A stretch of DNA of 64,000 nucleotides from CBDDIP01 sp965229005 (GCA_965229005.1 CBDDIP010000002.1:124001-188000), one strand, 5' to 3'; positions 43,584 through 52,856 are shown, counted from the stretch's first letter. Numbers and translations: made by a program. The notes: generated from the sequence alone by a model not told the origin.

Positions 43584-43645
43584 CACGCCGTGTGCCCCCG
43601 AGGGCCCGGGTTACGGGCCCGCGCCCCCGGGGGGATCACGGCGTG
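43584..43645. terminator. Nested inverted repeat between the binding-protein gene and the VOC gene
   Basis: The outer arms CACGCCGTG (43584-43592) and CACGGCGTG (43637-43645) enclose an inner hairpin GGGCCCG/CGGGCCC (43602-43608 and 43614-43620). It begins 15 bases after the substrate-binding protein stop on the minus strand. It lacks a T run, so it may act as an attenuator or mRNA stabiliser that keeps the binding-protein message above the downstream genes. Confidence 0.65.
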
Positions 43646-43659
43646 TTCACGTCAACCGG

Positions 43660-44883
43660 TCAGACGCCCCAGAGCGTCTTGAACTGATCGGCCATGCCAT
43701 CGGGGCCCGGCCAACCGTCGGTCGGGATGAGGGCTTCGGCCGTGGCCTTGTCGCTGACGATGAACGTCGGCAGCACGGCGTTGGCGCGCTCTTCGGTGTT
43801 GTCCATGCCGAGCGCACGGCGAGCCATCGCGTCGACCATCAACCAACCGGCGTATTCCTTCGGGTTCGCTGTCCATGCCGCGTGGCGGCCGGCAGCGATC
43901 TCGGTGAGACCGATCGAAGCGTTGAAGTCGACACCCGTCAGCTTCACACCGTCCAGCAGGCCGGCGCTCTCCAACGTGTCGGCCACACCGGCCGGGATGT
44001 CGGAGAAGGTGAAGTGGATGTAGTTGATGTCCGGGTTGGCCTGCAGCTTCGAGGCCACGGCTCCGGGCACTTCACCGGCGACGAGCTGATCGATGGTCAC
44101 GTCCAGCGACTCGTAGGTGCAATCCGGGCAGTTCTTGTCGTACACCTTCGACGCACCCTCGACCTCGGAGACGAGCACCGGGAAGTCGGGGATGTTGACG
44201 TAGAGGGTGTTGGCCTTGCCGCCCGAGTCGTTGATGATCCAGTTGGCCAGCAGGCCACCGGAGGAGTCGACGGCCGTCTCGTCACCGCACTGCATGAAGA
44301 TGTCGTTCGCCTCACCCTCGGGATCGTCGGTCGAGTAGCAGCTGAAGAAGCCGATGCCTGCTTCCTTCGCCGCGTCGAGCTGCGTCTGCACCAGCGCGGC
44401 GGGCGTGCCGGTGAGGGCGATGTAGTCGACGCCCGCGTCGATCGCCTGCTGGAAGCCGGCGGACGGGTCGAAGCTCTTCACGCTGATCACCTGCAGGTCC
44501 CAACCGAGTGCCTCGGTCGCGGCCTCGAAGCCCGGCGTGATCTGCACGCAGGACGGCAGCTCGCACTCCAGCCAGGCAACGGTCTTCTTCTCCGGCACGC
44601 CGGTGAGCGGGATGGTCGGCCCGATCTTGGTCGGCGGCTTCGAGCCGGCCTCCACTGCAGCCTTCGCCGCATCCAGACCGGATGCCGGCGGATCGGTGGC
44701 GGTTGCGGCGGTGTCCGGCGGCGTGGTGTCGCCACCTGCCGGCGTCGTTCCCACCGGCTCCGTGACGGCCGGGGTGGTGGCGCCAACGGTGGTGCCTCCG
44801 CCCTTCTCGTCGTCGGAGCCGCATGCCGCGGCAACGAGCACCAGCGGCAGCACGAGCGCGGCCGTTCTGACGAACTTCTTCAT
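43660..44883 (-). CDS. ABC sugar-type substrate-binding lipoprotein
   Basis: A 407-aa protein with a signal peptide and lipobox AAAC, then a Thr/Gly/Pro-rich linker. The binding domain follows the periplasmic sugar-binding (Peripla_BP_4, RbsB-like) layout: ECELPSCVQITPGFEAA, then QQAIDAGVDYIALTG and a C-terminal half ending VVSD-type strands. Four or more Cys suggest disulfides outside the cell. It partners the ATPase and permease genes that diverge from it. The start is supported by GGGGGAG upstream. The substrate may not be a sugar, given the oxygenase context. Confidence 0.85.
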   Translation of the reverse strand: MKKFVRTAALVLPLVLVAAACGSDDEKGGGTTVGATTPAVTEPVGTTPAGGDTTPPDTAATATDPPASGLDAAKAAVEAGSKPPTKIGPTIPLTGVPEKKTVAWLECELPSCVQITPGFEAATEALGWDLQVISVKSFDPSAGFQQAIDAGVDYIALTGTPAALVQTQLDAAKEAGIGFFSCYSTDDPEGEANDIFMQCGDETAVDSSGGLLANWIINDSGGKANTLYVNIPDFPVLVSEVEGASKVYDKNCPDCTYESLDVTIDQLVAGEVPGAVASKLQANPDINYIHFTFSDIPAGVADTLESAGLLDGVKLTGVDFNASIGLTEIAAGRHAAWTANPKEYAGWLMVDAMARRALGMDNTEERANAVLPTFIVSDKATAEALIPTDGWPGPDGMADQFKTLWGV

Positions 44884-44933
44884 GAATGTCTCCCCCATGG
44901 TCGTGCGATCCATCCCCCATCGGATGGCCCCTT

Positions 44934-44955
44934 ACTTATCCATCAGTTAATATAC
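44934..44955 (+). promoter_or_regulatory. Shared regulon palindrome, site 2
   Basis: ACTTATCCATC followed by AGTTAATATAC, between the divergent starts of the binding lipoprotein (leftward) and the ABC ATPase (rightward). A single bound dimer could control both directions of the importer. Confidence 0.7.
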
Positions 44956-45053
44956 ATGCACGACGCCTCCCTGTACATGGGGTTCACGTCGGAGTACATC
45001 AAGCATGGGGATGCACGTTGGGGCGTGCACGGGGCGACACGAGGGGGAGAGGC

Positions 45054-46601
45054 ATGCAGCCGTTGCTCACGATCGAGCATCTGTCGAAGGAGTTCCCGGG
45101 TCAGGTGGCGCTCGACGACGTGCACCTCGTCATCGGTCAAGGCACGACGCACGCACTGGTCGGGCAGAACGGTTCCGGCAAGTCGACGCTGATCAAGATC
45201 CTCGCCGGCTACCACCAGCCGACGGGTTCACCGAAGGCGACGATGCACCTCGCCGACGGCGATCGGCCGTTGCGGCTGGGCGACACCGACGACGCCGAAC
45301 GGGCCGGGATCCGCTTCGTGCACCAGGACCTCGGGCTGGTCGATTCGCTGAGCACGGTCGAGAACCTGGCGCTCGGCGGCGGCGGGTTCGGCACGCGCTT
45401 CGGTCGCATCAACTGGCGCCACAACACCAAGCGCGCGGCGACCGAACTGGCCGAGCTCGGCTTCGACGACTTCGCCGTGACGGCGCCGGTCGGCTCGCTG
45501 GCCCCGTCGCAGAAGACCGCCGTCGCGGTCGCCCGTGCACTGCGCGGTTGGCAGCAGGGCGCCAGCCTGCTGGTGCTCGACGAGCCGACGGCGTCGCTGC
45601 CGGGCGCCGACGTCGAGCGCCTGTTCGCCGCGATCCGCAGGTTGAAGGAGCGCGGCGTGTCGATCCTCTACGTGTCGCACCACCTCGCCGAGGTGTTCCA
45701 GATCGCCGACGAGGTGACGGTCCTGCGCGACGGTCGCAACGTCGCCAGCGCGCCGATCGGCGAGCTCGACCACGATCGCCTGATCGAGCTGATGATCGGC
45801 CATCGCATCGAACGTGGCCGCAGCAGCGTCGGCGACGGGACCGCACCGGTGCGACTGAAGGTCACGGCGATCTCGGGGATGAACGTGGTCGACGTCGACC
45901 TCCACGTTCGCGGCGGCGAGGTGGTCGGCATCGCCGGCATCACCGGCTCGGGCCGCGAGCACGTCGTGCCCTTGATCACCGGGCAGATCCCCAGTGCGGC
46001 CGGCACGGTGGACGTCAACGGCGTCGACACACCGTCCTACCAACCACGCGCGTCGATCCGCGCCGGGATGGCCTGCCTGGCTGCCGACCGCGGACGGCAG
46101 GGGGTCGTCGGCATGCTGTCGGTGATCTCCAACACGACGCTCGGCAACCTGCAGCGCCACCTGCGCGGACCACGCATCGACCATCGCGGCGAGCGCCGAG
46201 AGGCGCAGGAGTGGATCGACAAGCTCGGCATCAAGACCGCAGGCGGGGCGGCACCGATCGCCACCCTCAGCGGCGGCAACCAGCAGAAGGTGCTGTTCGC
46301 TCGCGGCCTTCGTCTGGAACCCACGGTGATCGCCCTGGACGAACCCACCCGCGGGATCGACGTCGGCGCGAAGGAGGAGATCCACCTCCTCATCGACCAG
46401 GCCGCGGCGTCCGGTGCGGCGGTGGTCGTTGCCTCCACCGACAGCGACGAGCTGGTGCGGCTGGCACATCGAGTGGTGATCATGCGCGACGGCCGCATCG
46501 CCGCCCAGCTGATCGGCGACCAGATCAGCGCCGAGAACATCGAACGATCGCAGTTGTTCACCGCGGCACCCGCCGCTCTCGCACAGGACGTGAGGTCATG
46601 A
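45054..46601 (+). CDS. Sugar-type ABC importer ATPase (RbsA/XylG-like, two ABC domains)
   Basis: A 515-aa double ATPase. Domain 1 has Walker A GQNGSGKST (37-45), a degenerate signature LAPSQ and Walker B LLVLDEPTASLP. Domain 2 has a relaxed Walker A GITGSGRE, a complete signature LSGGNQQK and VIALDEPTRGID. This asymmetry is typical of monosaccharide importers. A strong purine-rich RBS precedes the ATG. It overlaps the permease gene by ATGA. Confidence 0.9.
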   Translation: MQPLLTIEHLSKEFPGQVALDDVHLVIGQGTTHALVGQNGSGKSTLIKILAGYHQPTGSPKATMHLADGDRPLRLGDTDDAERAGIRFVHQDLGLVDSLSTVENLALGGGGFGTRFGRINWRHNTKRAATELAELGFDDFAVTAPVGSLAPSQKTAVAVARALRGWQQGASLLVLDEPTASLPGADVERLFAAIRRLKERGVSILYVSHHLAEVFQIADEVTVLRDGRNVASAPIGELDHDRLIELMIGHRIERGRSSVGDGTAPVRLKVTAISGMNVVDVDLHVRGGEVVGIAGITGSGREHVVPLITGQIPSAAGTVDVNGVDTPSYQPRASIRAGMACLAADRGRQGVVGMLSVISNTTLGNLQRHLRGPRIDHRGERREAQEWIDKLGIKTAGGAAPIATLSGGNQQKVLFARGLRLEPTVIALDEPTRGIDVGAKEEIHLLIDQAAASGAAVVVASTDSDELVRLAHRVVIMRDGRIAAQLIGDQISAENIERSQLFTAAPAALAQDVRS

Positions 46602-47659
46602 CCACCACCGCCGACAACCCCGAGACCGCAACGAGCACACCGGCACCGACCGCGGCCTCGCCGGCGCAGAAGCCGAAGGTGAGCCTGATGACGCGGCTCG
46701 GCTTCGACCGCTTCAGCGCGCTCTACCTGTGGGCGGGGTTCATGATCTTCTTCGGGCTCACTCGCGAGCAGTTCCTGACGCGCACGAGCATCGAGCTCGT
46801 GCTCACCGACCGCACGCTGATCGTCGCCATCCTGGCGCTGGCCTTCCTCGTGCCGCTGACCGCGCAGACCTTCGACCTGTCGATCGGCTCGCACATGTCG
46901 CTGTCGCTCGTCATCGTCAGCTGGTTCGCCAAGGAGACCGAGGTCAATCAGGTGGTGGCGATGTTCATCGCCCTCGGCGCCTGTGCCGTGGTCGGGTTCA
47001 TCAGCGGCTTCATCGTCGTGCGCCTCGGGGTCAACTCGTTCATCGCCACTCTGGGCATGAGCCAGGTGGTGAGCGCCGTGATCCTCTACATCTCCGCCAA
47101 CCGCCAGATCAGTGGTGTGCTGTCGAAGGGCTACCGCTCGATCGGCAAGACGGACCTGTTCGGCCTGCCGCTGTACTTCTACTACGTCATCGTGCTGGCG
47201 GCGATCCTGTGGTTCGTGCTCGAGCACACGCCGGTCGGTCGCTACCTGTTCGCCACCGGCGGCAACCGTGAGGCGGCCCGCCTCTCCGGCGTGCGCACCG
47301 ACCGGTTGACGTGGGGCTCGCTGGTCGCCTCGGCGATGATCGCCGGGTTCGCCGGGATCGTGTTCTCGTGGCGCACACCGATCTTCTCGCAGAGCACCGG
47401 GCCGGGGTTCCTCTTCCCCGCCGTTGCTGCCGTGTTCTTCGGCGCCTCACAGCTCAAGGGCCGACCGAACGTGTGGGGCACGATGATCGCCGTGTACGCC
47501 CTGGCCTTCGGCGTGAAGGGCCTGCAGCTCTACTTCGACGCCGGCACGTACTGGATCGAGCCGATGTTCGAAGGTGTCAGCCTGCTCGTCGCCGTCGCCT
47601 TCGCCAGCCGCATGCTCGTCATCAAGGTCCCCAAGCGCAAGAAGACCACCGCCGGCTGA
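46598..47659 (+). CDS. Sugar-type ABC importer permease (RbsC-like)
   Basis: A 353-aa permease with about ten membrane segments. Recognisable are LTAQTFDLSIGSHMSLS (about 87-103), NSFIATLGMSQVVSAVILYIS, the EAA-like coupling region GGNREAARLSGV (about 222-233) and SQLKGRPNVWGT. A cytoplasmic N-terminal tail of about 30 residues is Pro/Ala/Thr-rich. It forms the channel for the importer whose binding protein is encoded divergently. Single permease gene, so it is probably a homodimer. Confidence 0.9.
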   Translation: MTTTADNPETATSTPAPTAASPAQKPKVSLMTRLGFDRFSALYLWAGFMIFFGLTREQFLTRTSIELVLTDRTLIVAILALAFLVPLTAQTFDLSIGSHMSLSLVIVSWFAKETEVNQVVAMFIALGACAVVGFISGFIVVRLGVNSFIATLGMSQVVSAVILYISANRQISGVLSKGYRSIGKTDLFGLPLYFYYVIVLAAILWFVLEHTPVGRYLFATGGNREAARLSGVRTDRLTWGSLVASAMIAGFAGIVFSWRTPIFSQSTGPGFLFPAVAAVFFGASQLKGRPNVWGTMIAVYALAFGVKGLQLYFDAGTYWIEPMFEGVSLLVAVAFASRMLVIKVPKRKKTTAG

Positions 47660-47674
47660 CTCGTTCATCTCGGT

Positions 47675-47713
47675 GCTCGCGAGCTCGCCTGCCGTGTTCG
47701 CTCGCGAGCTCGC
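47675..47713. terminator. Duplicated palindrome between convergent genes
   Basis: GCTCGCGAGCTCGC occurs at 47675-47688 and again at 47700-47713. It contains self-complementary GCTCGCGAGC and can form a long hairpin. It sits between the convergent stops of the permease and PPOX genes, where a bidirectional terminator is expected. No T run. Confidence 0.55.
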
Positions 47714-47735
47714 TCACCCGAACTCCAGTGCTCGC

Positions 47736-48248
47736 TCAGACCTTGGTTGCGCTCGGGCCTGCGGGCGAGCGGGCGAACATGGCTTCGGAGTCGAAGCCGA
47801 TTCGGGTGTCGGTGACGATCTCGATCACGACGCGCCCCGGGCTGTCGAGGTGGGCCACGAACGCGTCCTGCTTGACGACGTCGCCGGGGCGCACCTTCTC
47901 CGCGAGGGCCCGGTACATCCATGCCTTCACGTCGGCGTCGTCGCGCACCACGGCCGTGCCCTTGTAGGTGATCGCCTGGCTGATGCCGATGTCGGTGCCG
48001 CGGCTGGAGACGGCGATGGCCACGCGAGGGCGTGCTTCGATCGCCGGGACGCGCTTGCGACGGCGGGTGCATGTCAGCCAGAAGCGACCGTCGTGGTGGA
48101 CGAAGTTCATGATCACGCCGACCGGATCGCCGCCACTGGTGCTCCACATGAAGCAGCACTCGGTCTGCGTGGCCAGCAGCGCTCGCTCTCGTTCGTCCGC
48201 GAGCGCGAACACGGACACGTCCTCGTAGTTGTCGACGTACTCGGCCAT
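47736..48248 (-). CDS. Pyridoxamine 5'-phosphate oxidase-fold protein (PPOX/F420 type)
   Basis: A 170-aa split-barrel protein: GVIMNFVHHDGRFWLTCTRRRKR (about 44-66) and VAIAVSSRGTDIG, then YKGTAVVRDD. These are typical of the PPOX class that binds FMN or F420 and reduces small molecules. The leftward start faces the PEP-utilising gene across a palindromic operator, so both are probably co-regulated. Confidence 0.75.
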   Translation of the reverse strand: MAEYVDNYEDVSVFALADERERALLATQTECCFMWSTSGGDPVGVIMNFVHHDGRFWLTCTRRRKRVPAIEARPRVAIAVSSRGTDIGISQAITYKGTAVVRDDADVKAWMYRALAEKVRPGDVVKQDAFVAHLDSPGRVVIEIVTDTRIGFDSEAMFARSPAGPSATKV

Positions 48249-48275
48249 CGGACACCCCCTGGATCGCAGCCTGCG

Positions 48276-48297
48276 AATAATCTACTGTTCGATAAGT
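48276..48297 (-). promoter_or_regulatory. Shared regulon palindrome, site 3
   Basis: On the minus strand, ACTTATCGAAC then AGTAGATTATT, lying between the divergent PPOX-fold and PEP-utilising genes. Confidence 0.7.
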
Positions 48298-48342
48298 AAT
48301 GGTCGCGCCGACGCGGCCGCCGCTTGCTTCGGGGGGAGCACG

Positions 48343-50082
48343 ATGGACACTTGGATCACCGACACGCAGATCAGCCCGCGGTTCCAGTACTACACGCGGG
48401 CCAACGCCGATGAGGTCGGACCCGACCCGTTCAGCCCGCTGGGCTGGAGCCTCGGCTGGATCAAGGGATGCATCCCGGGCGTCGCCGCTGGCTTCGTCGA
48501 GTTCGGCGTGCTCGCCGACGAGGAGTTCGCGCTCACACCGCGGGAGGTGTTCGGCAACTGGGGCGGCTACTTCTTCAACCAGCTCTCCCTGCCGCGCATG
48601 ATGGGTTGCCGCATGCCCGGCGCCACACCGGCGGCGATCGACATCGCCTACTTCGGCGACCACCCTGGCGTGCCGCCGTACGTGGCTCACCCCGAGGACG
48701 ACAACGAGGCCCAGTCGGCGGCACTGGCCACGACCATGGGCTGGGTGATGAGCACGAACGACTTCCCGGCAATGGCCGACGGCGCGGCGTTGGCGCGGCG
48801 CACCGTGGCCGAGCGACCGGCGCTGGCCGACCTCAGCGATGCCGAGCTGGTGGCCCGCGGCCGTTCGATGGCGCCGCTCATCGACGAGATCTGGATCGCC
48901 TACACCCAGGTCTGCCTCGGGGCCTCGCTCGGCCCCGGCGCGGTGCAGGCGATCTGCGCAGCGATCGGCCGGTCCGACGACGCGATGACGGTCCTCGCCG
49001 CGGTCGGCGACATCGAGTCAGCTGAAGCGTCGTTCGCGATGTGGGACCTCGGCCGCATGATCCGCCGCTCCGACGAGCTGATGCGGCTGTTCGACGGACA
49101 GCTCGACGACCTGCTCGATCGCGCCGCCGCAGCGGACACCGACGACACCCGGAAGTTGCTCGCGGCATGGGACGCGTTGATCGCCGAGCACGGTCATCGC
49201 GGCCCGAACGAGTGGGACATGCGCGCCCACTCCTGGACCACCAAGCCGACGCTGGCGCTCTCGATGCTGGAACGACTGCGCTTCCAGAGCGACGATCGGT
49301 CGCCGCACGCGGCCAAGGCGGCAGCGGCCGAGCGGCGCGAGAAGGTCACTGCCGAACTGCTGGCTGCGGTGGCGGCCGACCCGGAGGCCAGCGGCACGTT
49401 GCAGGCCGGATTGCACTCGGCGGCGACGTTCTACGCGCTGCGCGAACGCGGCAAGGGCGCCTGCATTCGCGTCATCCACGAGGGCAAGCTGGCCTTCTTG
49501 GAGCTCGGCAAGCGACTGGTCGAGCGCGGCCTCATCGACGACCCGCAGCAGGTGTTCATGGTGATGGACGACGAGCTGGAGACGTTGCTCGCCGACGCGC
49601 CGTCGTTGTCCGCGACGCTCCGAGAGCGCGACGTGATGTTCCAACAGCTGCACCAGCTCGAGCCGCCGTACATCGTCGGCCCGGACCGTCCGGTTCCACC
49701 GATCTCCGAGTGGTTGCCGCGCAACGGCACCGGCGGCGTCGAGGCGGTTCACGTCGGGCAGGTGCTGCAGGGCGCGCCGGGCGCGCAGGGCGTCGTCACC
49801 GGCCGGGCGCGAGTGATCCTCGATCCGGCGAACGCCGGCGACCTCGAACCCGACGACATCATGATCGCTCCGACCACCGATCCGTCGTGGACACCGCTGT
49901 TCCTGTCGGTCGCCGGCGTGATCGTCAACGTCGGCGCCGTCGCCAGTCACGCCGCCATCGTCTGTCGCGAGCTCGGCGTTCCGTGCGCGGTGTCGGTCGT
50001 CGACGCGACGAAGCGGATCCCCGATGGGGCGACCGTCACCGTCGACGGCTCTTCGGGCGCCGTCACCATCGTCTCTCTGTGA
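48343..50082 (+). CDS. PEP-utilising swivel-domain protein lacking an ATP-grasp domain (paralogue 1)
   Basis: A 579-aa protein. The C-terminal part (about 475-579) is the phosphohistidine swivel domain of PEP synthase/PPDK/rifampin phosphotransferase: GRARVILDP, DDIMIAPTTDPSWTPLF, then GAVASHAAIVCRELGVP with the phospho-accepting H536 and a closing DGSSGAVTIV. The N-terminal 470 residues resemble the substrate-binding part of such enzymes. No ATP-binding domain is present, so a separate partner is expected, as in phenylphosphate synthase. Purine-rich RBS before the ATG. Overlaps the HAD gene by GTGA. Confidence 0.8.
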   Translation: MDTWITDTQISPRFQYYTRANADEVGPDPFSPLGWSLGWIKGCIPGVAAGFVEFGVLADEEFALTPREVFGNWGGYFFNQLSLPRMMGCRMPGATPAAIDIAYFGDHPGVPPYVAHPEDDNEAQSAALATTMGWVMSTNDFPAMADGAALARRTVAERPALADLSDAELVARGRSMAPLIDEIWIAYTQVCLGASLGPGAVQAICAAIGRSDDAMTVLAAVGDIESAEASFAMWDLGRMIRRSDELMRLFDGQLDDLLDRAAAADTDDTRKLLAAWDALIAEHGHRGPNEWDMRAHSWTTKPTLALSMLERLRFQSDDRSPHAAKAAAAERREKVTAELLAAVAADPEASGTLQAGLHSAATFYALRERGKGACIRVIHEGKLAFLELGKRLVERGLIDDPQQVFMVMDDELETLLADAPSLSATLRERDVMFQQLHQLEPPYIVGPDRPVPPISEWLPRNGTGGVEAVHVGQVLQGAPGAQGVVTGRARVILDPANAGDLEPDDIMIAPTTDPSWTPLFLSVAGVIVNVGAVASHAAIVCRELGVPCAVSVVDATKRIPDGATVTVDGSSGAVTIVSL

Positions 50083-50717
50083 CCGATCCGGTGGCCGGAC
50101 GGATCGAGGCCGTCGTCTTCGACTTCGGAGGCGTGCTGATCACGCCGATCACGGAAAAGATCGAGCTGCTCGCGACGCGCCACGGGGTGACCGTCGCCGA
50201 ACTGCTGCAGGTGCTGCTCGGGCCACACGAGTCGGGCGATCACCCGTGGCACCGCGCCGAGCGCGGCGAGCTCGCCCTCGCCGACGTTCAGAGCCTGCTC
50301 GAACCGTGGGCGACGGCGCGGGGCGTGACGCTCGACGGCGACGAGATCGATGCGTTGCTGCTGCCGAGCTACCGGCGCATCGAGGAGATGGTCGACTGCA
50401 TCGTCGGACTGCGTGCGGCGGGCATCCGCACCGCACTGCTGACGAACACGTTCGCCGAGTTCCGTCCGACGCTGGAGACGACCATCGACTTCACCCTGTT
50501 CGACGTCGTCATCGAGTCCTACGCGGTTGCGGCGCGCAAGCCGGAGCCGAGCATCTACGAGACGACGGCGGCTGCGCTCGGCATCGCCCACGATCGCATT
50601 GCCTACCTCGACGACTTCGTGCAGAACCTCGCGCCGGCGACGGCGCTCGGCTGGACGGTCATCCACGTCGTCGATCCGCTCGACGCGATCGCCGAGCTCG
50701 ACGGTCTCCTCGCCTGA
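50079..50717 (+). CDS. HAD-superfamily hydrolase
   Basis: A 212-aa HAD protein starting at GTG. Motif I is VVFDFGGVL, with the second Asp replaced by Gly, as in the epoxide hydrolase N-terminal group. Motif II is LLTNT, Lys is in AARKPEP, and motif IV is YLDDF. Likely a phosphatase, perhaps acting on the product of the adjacent PEP-utilising enzyme. Ends 20 bases before the convergent SDR stop. Confidence 0.85.
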   Translation: MTDPVAGRIEAVVFDFGGVLITPITEKIELLATRHGVTVAELLQVLLGPHESGDHPWHRAERGELALADVQSLLEPWATARGVTLDGDEIDALLLPSYRRIEEMVDCIVGLRAAGIRTALLTNTFAEFRPTLETTIDFTLFDVVIESYAVAARKPEPSIYETTAAALGIAHDRIAYLDDFVQNLAPATALGWTVIHVVDPLDAIAELDGLLA

Positions 50718-50737
50718 ACCGTTGCTGCAGGCGGGGC

Positions 50738-51553
50738 TCAGCGCACGCGCTTGGGGTACGGCTGCGGCCGTCGACCGTGCTCGTCCACGACGTCGAGCTC
50801 GATCGCCGCGTCCTCGATCCACTGGATCGTGCCCGACCGCTCCATCAGGTCGGGTGACTGCGCGATGGCGACGATCGTTCGCCCGACACCGAGCGTGGTC
50901 TGCGCCTCGCTGATGTCGGTGCCGCGTTTGCCGCTCCACTCCTGGATGAACTCGGTCGCCACTGTGCCGGGGTAGACCGCGACGCAGGCGATGCCGTGCG
51001 GACGCAGCTCGACGGCCATGTCGGCGCTGAGCCGGTCGAGCCCTGCCTTGCCGGCGCCGTACGACGAGCTGAAGTGGTAGCTCTGGCCGCCCGGCGAGGA
51101 GACGTTGATGATCGCGGCTCCGGCGCCGGAGGACAGCAGCAGCGGAGCGGCGTACCAGGAGGCGACGTAGTGGGCGCGCAGCCCGATGCCGACCTGGTCG
51201 TCCCAGATCGAGATCGGATGATCCCAGAACCCACCGCCCCACGCCGGCGGGTCGGGGATCTTGTAGACGTTGTTGACGAGCAGATCGATGCGACCGGAGC
51301 GCTCGGTGACTTCGGCGAACAGAGCGGCGATCTCATCGTCCACACCGTGGTCGACACGCACCGGGATGCCCGTGCCGCCGGCGTCGTCGACCATCTTGGC
51401 CGTCGTGTCGATGCTCAGCGGTCCGTCGCCGGTGGTGCGCCCGGTGACGTAGACGGTGGCGCCCTGCTCGCCGAGCGCCACCGCGGTGCCGCGGCCGATG
51501 CCACGGCTGGCGCCCGTGACGACAGCGATGCGACCGCTCATCGAGCCGGTCAT
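50738..51553 (-). CDS. Short-chain dehydrogenase/reductase
   Basis: A 271-aa SDR: TGASRGIG (about 13-20), catalytic Ser in INVSSPGG, YGAGK (Tyr and Lys). VTGRT after the second strand lacks an acidic residue and has Arg, which suggests NADP preference. The fold is close to the DHRS1-like group. Last gene of the operon that starts with PEP-utilising paralogue 2. ATGA overlap with the P450 gene. Confidence 0.87.
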   Translation of the reverse strand: MTGSMSGRIAVVTGASRGIGRGTAVALGEQGATVYVTGRTTGDGPLSIDTTAKMVDDAGGTGIPVRVDHGVDDEIAALFAEVTERSGRIDLLVNNVYKIPDPPAWGGGFWDHPISIWDDQVGIGLRAHYVASWYAAPLLLSSGAGAAIINVSSPGGQSYHFSSSYGAGKAGLDRLSADMAVELRPHGIACVAVYPGTVATEFIQEWSGKRGTDISEAQTTLGVGRTIVAIAQSPDLMERSGTIQWIEDAAIELDVVDEHGRRPQPYPKRVR

Positions 51554-52851
51554 GGCGCGCTCCGATCGGACGAAGCAGCGACGAAGTCGACGTCGAGCGA
51601 CGTCAGGCCGCGGAGCATGAAGCTCGGGAAGTAGTGGAACTCGTTCGAGGGTGGCAGCGAGATCGACTCGATCCGCCGGCTCAGCTCCTGCAGCGCGACC
51701 TGCCCTTCCAGTCGGGAGAGGTTGGCCCCGAGGCAGAAGTGGATGCCCTTGCCGAAGGCCAGGCTCTGACGCAGCTGCGCACGGTCCGGGTCGAACGTGT
51801 CGGGGTCCTCGAAGATCGCTTCGTCACGGTTGGCCGAGGAGAAGACGATGACGATCCGCGATCCGGCTGGGATCTTGGTGCCGCCGAGCTCGACGTCGCG
51901 GGTGACGATGCGCCACATCCCCTGCGTCGGCGTGGACAGGCGCAGCGTCTCTTCGACGACGGCGTCGATGCGCGACGGATCGTCGCGAACGCGCTGCCAC
52001 TGGTCGGGGTGCTCCGCCAGCAGGCGCATCATCTCGGTGAGCATCTTCGTCGTGGTCTCGTTGCCGGCGACCAGGAGCTGCTGCACGATGCTCAGCATCT
52101 CGGGCATGTCCAACGGTCGCTTGTCCACCACGTCCGGATCGTCGTCGGCCACGCGAGCGTTCAGCAGGTGCGTCAGCAGATCGTCACGAGGCTCGGTGCG
52201 GCGACGCTCGAGCTGCTCGGCGAAGTAGTGCTGGAACTCGTTCACGCCACGCTCGGCCTCGACACGAGCGTCGATCGAGATCGTCGTGCCGATCCCGGCG
52301 ATCGAGTCATCGGACCACCGCTTGAAGTCGGCCAACCGATCGTCGGGCACGTTCAACGCGTGGGCGATCACCTCCACCGGCAGCGGCACACCGAAGTCGC
52401 GCACGAACTCGATCGAGCCCCGGTCGATCCACGAGTCGATCAGCCTCACCGTGATCCGCCGGATCACCGGCTCCATCGCCGCGATCGCAGCCGGGTGGAA
52501 CGCCTTCGAGACCAGCAGCCGGTAGCGGGTGTGCTCGGGCTGGTCGGCCGTCAGCATCGTCGCCTTGCGCGGGTAGCCCTCGGCCATCACCGCTGCCATG
52601 CGCTCGCGATCGGCTGCCGGCAGCGGCATGCCGGCGCCGCCGAACATCGACGAGTAGGTCTGCGGGTCGCGCAGCACCTCCATCACGAGGTCGTGGCGGG
52701 TGACGAGGTGGACGCCGAAGCCCTCGACGAAGTGAACGGGCGAAGCGGCGCGCATCGTCGCGTAGTGCGGGAACGGGCACTGCAACGTCGTCGGGTCGAA
52801 CGGGTTGAAGCCGTCGAGCGAAGCAGGCACTGCAGCAGGGGTGTCGGTCAT
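51550..52851 (-). CDS. Cytochrome P450
   Basis: A 433-aa soluble P450. The I-helix oxygen site is AGNETTTK (about 258-265), the ExxR pair is EETLR and the heme loop is FGKGIHFCLGAN with the axial Cys. Start chosen at MTDTPAAV. It most resembles actinobacterial CYP families that hydroxylate steroids, terpenes or fatty acyl chains. The redox partner is not nearby. It overlaps the SDR gene and lies 5 bases after the LLM gene. Confidence 0.93.
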   Translation of the reverse strand: MTDTPAAVPASLDGFNPFDPTTLQCPFPHYATMRAASPVHFVEGFGVHLVTRHDLVMEVLRDPQTYSSMFGGAGMPLPAADRERMAAVMAEGYPRKATMLTADQPEHTRYRLLVSKAFHPAAIAAMEPVIRRITVRLIDSWIDRGSIEFVRDFGVPLPVEVIAHALNVPDDRLADFKRWSDDSIAGIGTTISIDARVEAERGVNEFQHYFAEQLERRRTEPRDDLLTHLLNARVADDDPDVVDKRPLDMPEMLSIVQQLLVAGNETTTKMLTEMMRLLAEHPDQWQRVRDDPSRIDAVVEETLRLSTPTQGMWRIVTRDVELGGTKIPAGSRIVIVFSSANRDEAIFEDPDTFDPDRAQLRQSLAFGKGIHFCLGANLSRLEGQVALQELSRRIESISLPPSNEFHYFPSFMLRGLTSLDVDFVAASSDRSAP

Positions 52852-52856
52852 GTCGC

